Source of the DNA: Pseudomonadota bacterium
GTDB taxonomy: Bacteria; Myxococcota_A; Polyangia; Polyangiales; Polyangiaceae
Assembly (NCBI GenBank): GCA_023411445.1
Contig: JAEYOT010000143.1
Location: forward strand, 1-8,049
Direction: 5' to 3'
DNA: 8,049 nt
Shown here: in pieces, positions 5,951 to 8,049 of the stretch
How the letters are laid out: the number at the start of each line of letters is the position of its first letter
How positions within the stretch are numbered: the first letter of the stretch is position 1
The notes under the pieces: generated by a model
Databases searched by the model: none
What the model was told of the DNA's origin: nothing
Seen by the model: the letters and a program-made list of their open reading frames with translations, nothing else
Made by a program: the position numbers and the translations under genes

Positions 5951-7693
5951 GTGGAGAAGAAAACGGTGAGCTTCATGCGGTCACTCTGCATGGGTCAGAT
6001 CGAAGAGGACGTGATCCTCCCCTTCCCCTCGCTGTCCGAGTCGGAGCGGGAAACGCTGCAGACCGTGGTGGCGTCCGTCGCTCAGCTGATGGGCTCGCAC
6101 GAGAAGGACTTTCGCTCCTGGGACGAGAAGGCGGAGCTGCCCCCCGAGTTCATCGAAGAGCTCAAAGCGTTCGGGCTTTTCGGCCTCGTGGTGCCGGAGG
6201 CGGACGGCGGCATGGGCTTCGGCGCTGGCGCCTACTCGCGCGCTCTGCAGGAGATCGGGCGCTTCGATGCGTCGGTGGCGGTCACGGTCGGTGCGCACAG
6301 CTCGATCGGCATGCGCGGCTTGCTGCTCTTCGGCACGGACGAGCAGAAGGCGCGCTTCTATCCCAAGCTCGCCACCGGCGAGATGATCGCGGCGTTCTGT
6401 CTCACGGAGCCGGGCTCCGGCTCGGACGCGGCCTCGATCAAGACCACCGCCGTGAAGGACGGCGATGACTGGGTGCTGAACGGCAGCAAGATTTGGATCA
6501 CCAACGGTGGCATCGCGGACTTCTTCACCGTCTTCGCCAAGACGGGCGGAGCGGATGAGCGCGGCAAGCTATCCGCGTTCATCGTCACGCGGGACATGCC
6601 GGGCGTCACTACCGGTCCGCACGAGATGAAGATGGGTATCCGCGCGAGCTCCACGACCACCGTCACGCTGGAGAACGTGCGCGTGCCCGCAGCCAACCTC
6701 TTGGGCGAAGAGGGCAAGGGCTTCAAGGTGGCCATGAACATCTTGAACGCCGGCCGCACCGGTCTCGGCGGCGGCAGCGTGGGCGGTATGAAGCGAGTGA
6801 TCGCCCTCGCCACGCAGCAGGCCAAGCAGCGCGTGCAGTTCGGCAAGCCCATCAGCGAGTTCGGCCTGATCAAGCAGAAGGTCGGGCAGATGGTGGTGGA
6901 CTGCTACGCCACTGAAGCGGTCGTCACGATGGTGGCCAGCCTCACGGATCGCGGCTTCAAGGAGTACCAGGTGGAAGCGGCGATCAGTAAGGTGTTCGCC
7001 AGCGAGTGCCTGTGGCGCTCCGTGGATGAAGGCCTGCAGATCGCGGCCGGCAACGGCTACATGTGTGAGTACCCGTACGAGCGCGCGATGCGTGACAGCC
7101 GCATCAACCGCATCTTCGAGGGCACGAACGATGTGCTGCGCTTGTTCATCGCGCTCACCGCCATGAACGACGTGGGTCAGGAGCTGCGCGAGCTCTCCGA
7201 TAGCCTGAAGGGCGTATTCAACGACCCGATCAAGGGCTTCGGTGTCATCTCAGAGGCCGCGCTGCGACGCGCCGCGCTGGCCACCGGCATCAAGCGCGAG
7301 GGCACCTCCTTCACCAAGCTGCACCCCTCGCTCACCGGCGTGGCTGCCATGTTCGAGGAGCACACGCGTGACTTGGCGACGGCGACCGATCGCATCCTGC
7401 GCAAGCACGGCCGCAAGATCATCGAGAAGCAGTTCGCCACGCGCCGCTTGGCGGACATCATGATCGACCTGTTCGTGCTCGCGTGCGTGCTGTCGCGCGT
7501 GGACGCGTCGATTCGCAGCAAGGGTGAAGAGGGCGCCACAGCGGAGCGCGAGATCCTCACCACCTTCGCCGGTCAGGCGCGGCGCCGCATCAAGACGACG
7601 ATGGCCGAGATCGACGACAACGAAGACGAGGCGATCAAGTCGCTGGCGGACAACGCTTTCGAGCTCGAAAAGTTCGCCTGGGACACCATCTGA
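5951..7693 (+). CDS. Acyl-CoA dehydrogenase, VLCAD/ACAD9-like
   Basis: This FAD enzyme catalyses the first step of beta-oxidation, making trans-2-enoyl-CoA and passing electrons to ETF. From GTG 5951 it has 580 residues, about 200 more than short- and medium-chain enzymes, the extra length being a C-terminal helical domain as in VLCAD. The N-terminus (SFMRSLCMGQIEEDVILPFP) aligns by eye with the start of the VLCAD catalytic core. Signatures: FCLTEPGSGSDAASIKTTAV (149-168, FAD/substrate), LNGSKIWITNGGIADFFTVF (176-195), the FAD-contacting RVQFGKPI (294-301), and RIFEGTNDVLRLF (387-399) with the expected catalytic base Glu390. The substrate is probably long-chain acyl-CoA, possibly at the membrane as for VLCAD, though no helix or signal is evident. 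The strong AAGGAGG site and an upstream promoter candidate suggest good expression. It is divergent from the Rieske oxygenase and followed by nested inverted repeats. Sequence is intact with no frameshift. The exact chain-length preference is not readable. Confidence 0.96.
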   Translation: MEKKTVSFMRSLCMGQIEEDVILPFPSLSESERETLQTVVASVAQLMGSHEKDFRSWDEKAELPPEFIEELKAFGLFGLVVPEADGGMGFGAGAYSRALQEIGRFDASVAVTVGAHSSIGMRGLLLFGTDEQKARFYPKLATGEMIAAFCLTEPGSGSDAASIKTTAVKDGDDWVLNGSKIWITNGGIADFFTVFAKTGGADERGKLSAFIVTRDMPGVTTGPHEMKMGIRASSTTTVTLENVRVPAANLLGEEGKGFKVAMNILNAGRTGLGGGSVGGMKRVIALATQQAKQRVQFGKPISEFGLIKQKVGQMVVDCYATEAVVTMVASLTDRGFKEYQVEAAISKVFASECLWRSVDEGLQIAAGNGYMCEYPYERAMRDSRINRIFEGTNDVLRLFIALTAMNDVGQELRELSDSLKGVFNDPIKGFGVISEAALRRAALATGIKREGTSFTKLHPSLTGVAAMFEEHTRDLATATDRILRKHGRKIIEKQFATRRLADIMIDLFVLACVLSRVDASIRSKGEEGATAEREILTTFAGQARRRIKTTMAEIDDNEDEAIKSLADNAFELEKFAWDTI

Positions 7694-7712
7694 GCGCCCT
7701 CCGCCCGGGGGC

Positions 7713-7761
7713 CGGCAGGCCAAAAATCCGAGCCTGCCGCGCGATCGCGCGGATTCTGGCC
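7713..7761. repeat. Nested, mutually exclusive inverted repeats after the dehydrogenase gene
   Basis: Three overlapping pairings occur 20-70 bases past the dehydrogenase stop. (1) CGGCAGGC 7713-7720 with GCCTGCCG 7732-7739, 8 pairs around an 11-base A-rich loop. (2) The perfect 16-base palindrome CCGCGCGATCGCGCGG, 7737-7752, which as RNA makes a 6-pair GC stem with a GAUC loop. (3) GGCCA 7718-7722 plus AATCCG 7725-7730 with CGGATT 7750-7755 plus TGGCC 7757-7761. They share bases, so stem 1 cannot coexist fully with 2 or 3. No T tract follows; the likeliest role is 3'-end formation for the dehydrogenase transcript. Confidence 0.55.
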
Positions 7762-7790
7762 ATTTTCCAGGCAGCGTAGCGAAACTAGGC

Positions 7791-7821
7791 TTGTCGCCGG
7801 CGACGTTTCGGCATGTATCAT
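7791..7821 (+). promoter_or_regulatory. Candidate promoter for the Lys/Ala/Pro-rich protein gene
   Basis: TATCAT (7816-7821) matches 5 of 6 bases of the -10 consensus; TTGTCG (7791-7796) matches 4 of 6 of the -35, with a long 19-base spacer. The perfect 12-base palindrome GTCGCCGGCGAC (7793-7804) overlaps the -35 and could be an operator. Transcription would start near 7828, just before GTG 7834. Confidence 0.4.
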
Positions 7822-7833
7822 CGGGCGGCAGCA

Positions 7834-8049
7834 GTGAAGGCATCTCCCGCGCGCACCGTAGCCAGCAGGGCCAAGCAAGCGAAGGCCACCGCGCGCGCGC
7901 GCACTGCTCCGGCCAAGGCAGCGAGCCAAGCTGGCCCGAGCCCCGCAGTGACCAAGCCGTCAGCCACGGCGGTCAAGCCGACGGCGAAGGCTGCCAAGCC
8001 AGCGCCGAAGCTGGGCAAGCCGGCGCCGAAGGCGGCGTCAGTCGTGACC
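7834..8049 (+). CDS. N-terminus of a Lys/Ala/Pro-rich basic protein (3' end outside window)
   Basis: The frame is open to the last base, giving 72 residues from GTG 7834. In these I count 11 Lys, 4 Arg and no Asp or Glu; the rest is mostly Ala, Pro, Thr, Ser and Val. The pattern AKAAKPAPK followed by GKPAPKAA (51-68) is the low-complexity style of bacterial histone H1-like tails and of basic extensions on DNA- or RNA-binding proteins. The tail is disordered and probably binds nucleic acid; the folded domain that would name the protein is beyond the window, so no function is assigned. An alternative start is ATG 7813 (adds MYHRAAA), but that codon lies within the spacer of the candidate promoter and just before its -10, and neither start has a clear ribosome binding site. 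The coding DNA repeats too: 7996-8010 and 8017-8031 are the same 15 bases with one mismatch. Confidence 0.65.
   Translation, partial: MKASPARTVASRAKQAKATARARTAPAKAASQAGPSPAVTKPSATAVKPTAKAAKPAPKLGKPAPKAASVVT

Overview
The window is high-GC, strongly coding DNA whose gene content points to a myxobacterium (Polyangiales/Sorangiineae-like). The clues are a formylglycine-generating-enzyme-like domain behind a Pro/Ala-rich linker, a Ser/Thr protein kinase fused to a propeller-like region, an anchored PEGA-type protein, GTG starts, and a Lys/Ala/Pro-rich basic protein. This assignment is inference from content; no marker gene fixes the taxon. I see no mobile element, CRISPR array, tRNA or rRNA.

Layout. 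(A) 1-3890, + strand: the 3' part of a degenerate SUMF1-like protein with an NTF2-like tail; dtd (D-aminoacyl-tRNA deacylase) starting on the base after that gene's stop; a DUF4112 membrane protein overlapping dtd by 3 bases (GTGA); then, after 48 bases, a 657-residue Ser/Thr kinase. The first three are very likely co-transcribed. (B) 3895-5884, - strand: a signal-anchored TPR-like/PEGA-like protein converging on the kinase with 4 bases between the stops, and upstream of it a Rieske non-heme iron oxygenase. (C) 5885-5950: a 66-base divergent control region. (D) 5951-7693, + strand: an acyl-CoA dehydrogenase resembling the mitochondrial very-long-chain enzyme (VLCAD/ACAD9 type). (E) 7694-7833: an intergenic stretch dense in inverted repeats with a possible promoter. 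(F) 7834 to the end: the N-terminus of a Lys/Ala/Pro-rich protein with no acidic residue in the visible part.

How the genes might work together. The Rieske oxygenase and the acyl-CoA dehydrogenase share a divergent promoter region and may serve one oxidative lipid or aromatic/steroid route, but no electron-transfer partner or other pathway gene is visible. The kinase, with no membrane segment, probably acts in the cytoplasm and may sense through its C-terminal propeller-like region.

I do not see a clear, complete undescribed system. The best second looks are the kinase architecture with its HRDAHPGN catalytic loop, the symmetric palindrome carrying the two convergent stop codons, the mutually exclusive hairpins after the dehydrogenase gene, and the promoter-like -10 element that decides the start of the last gene.
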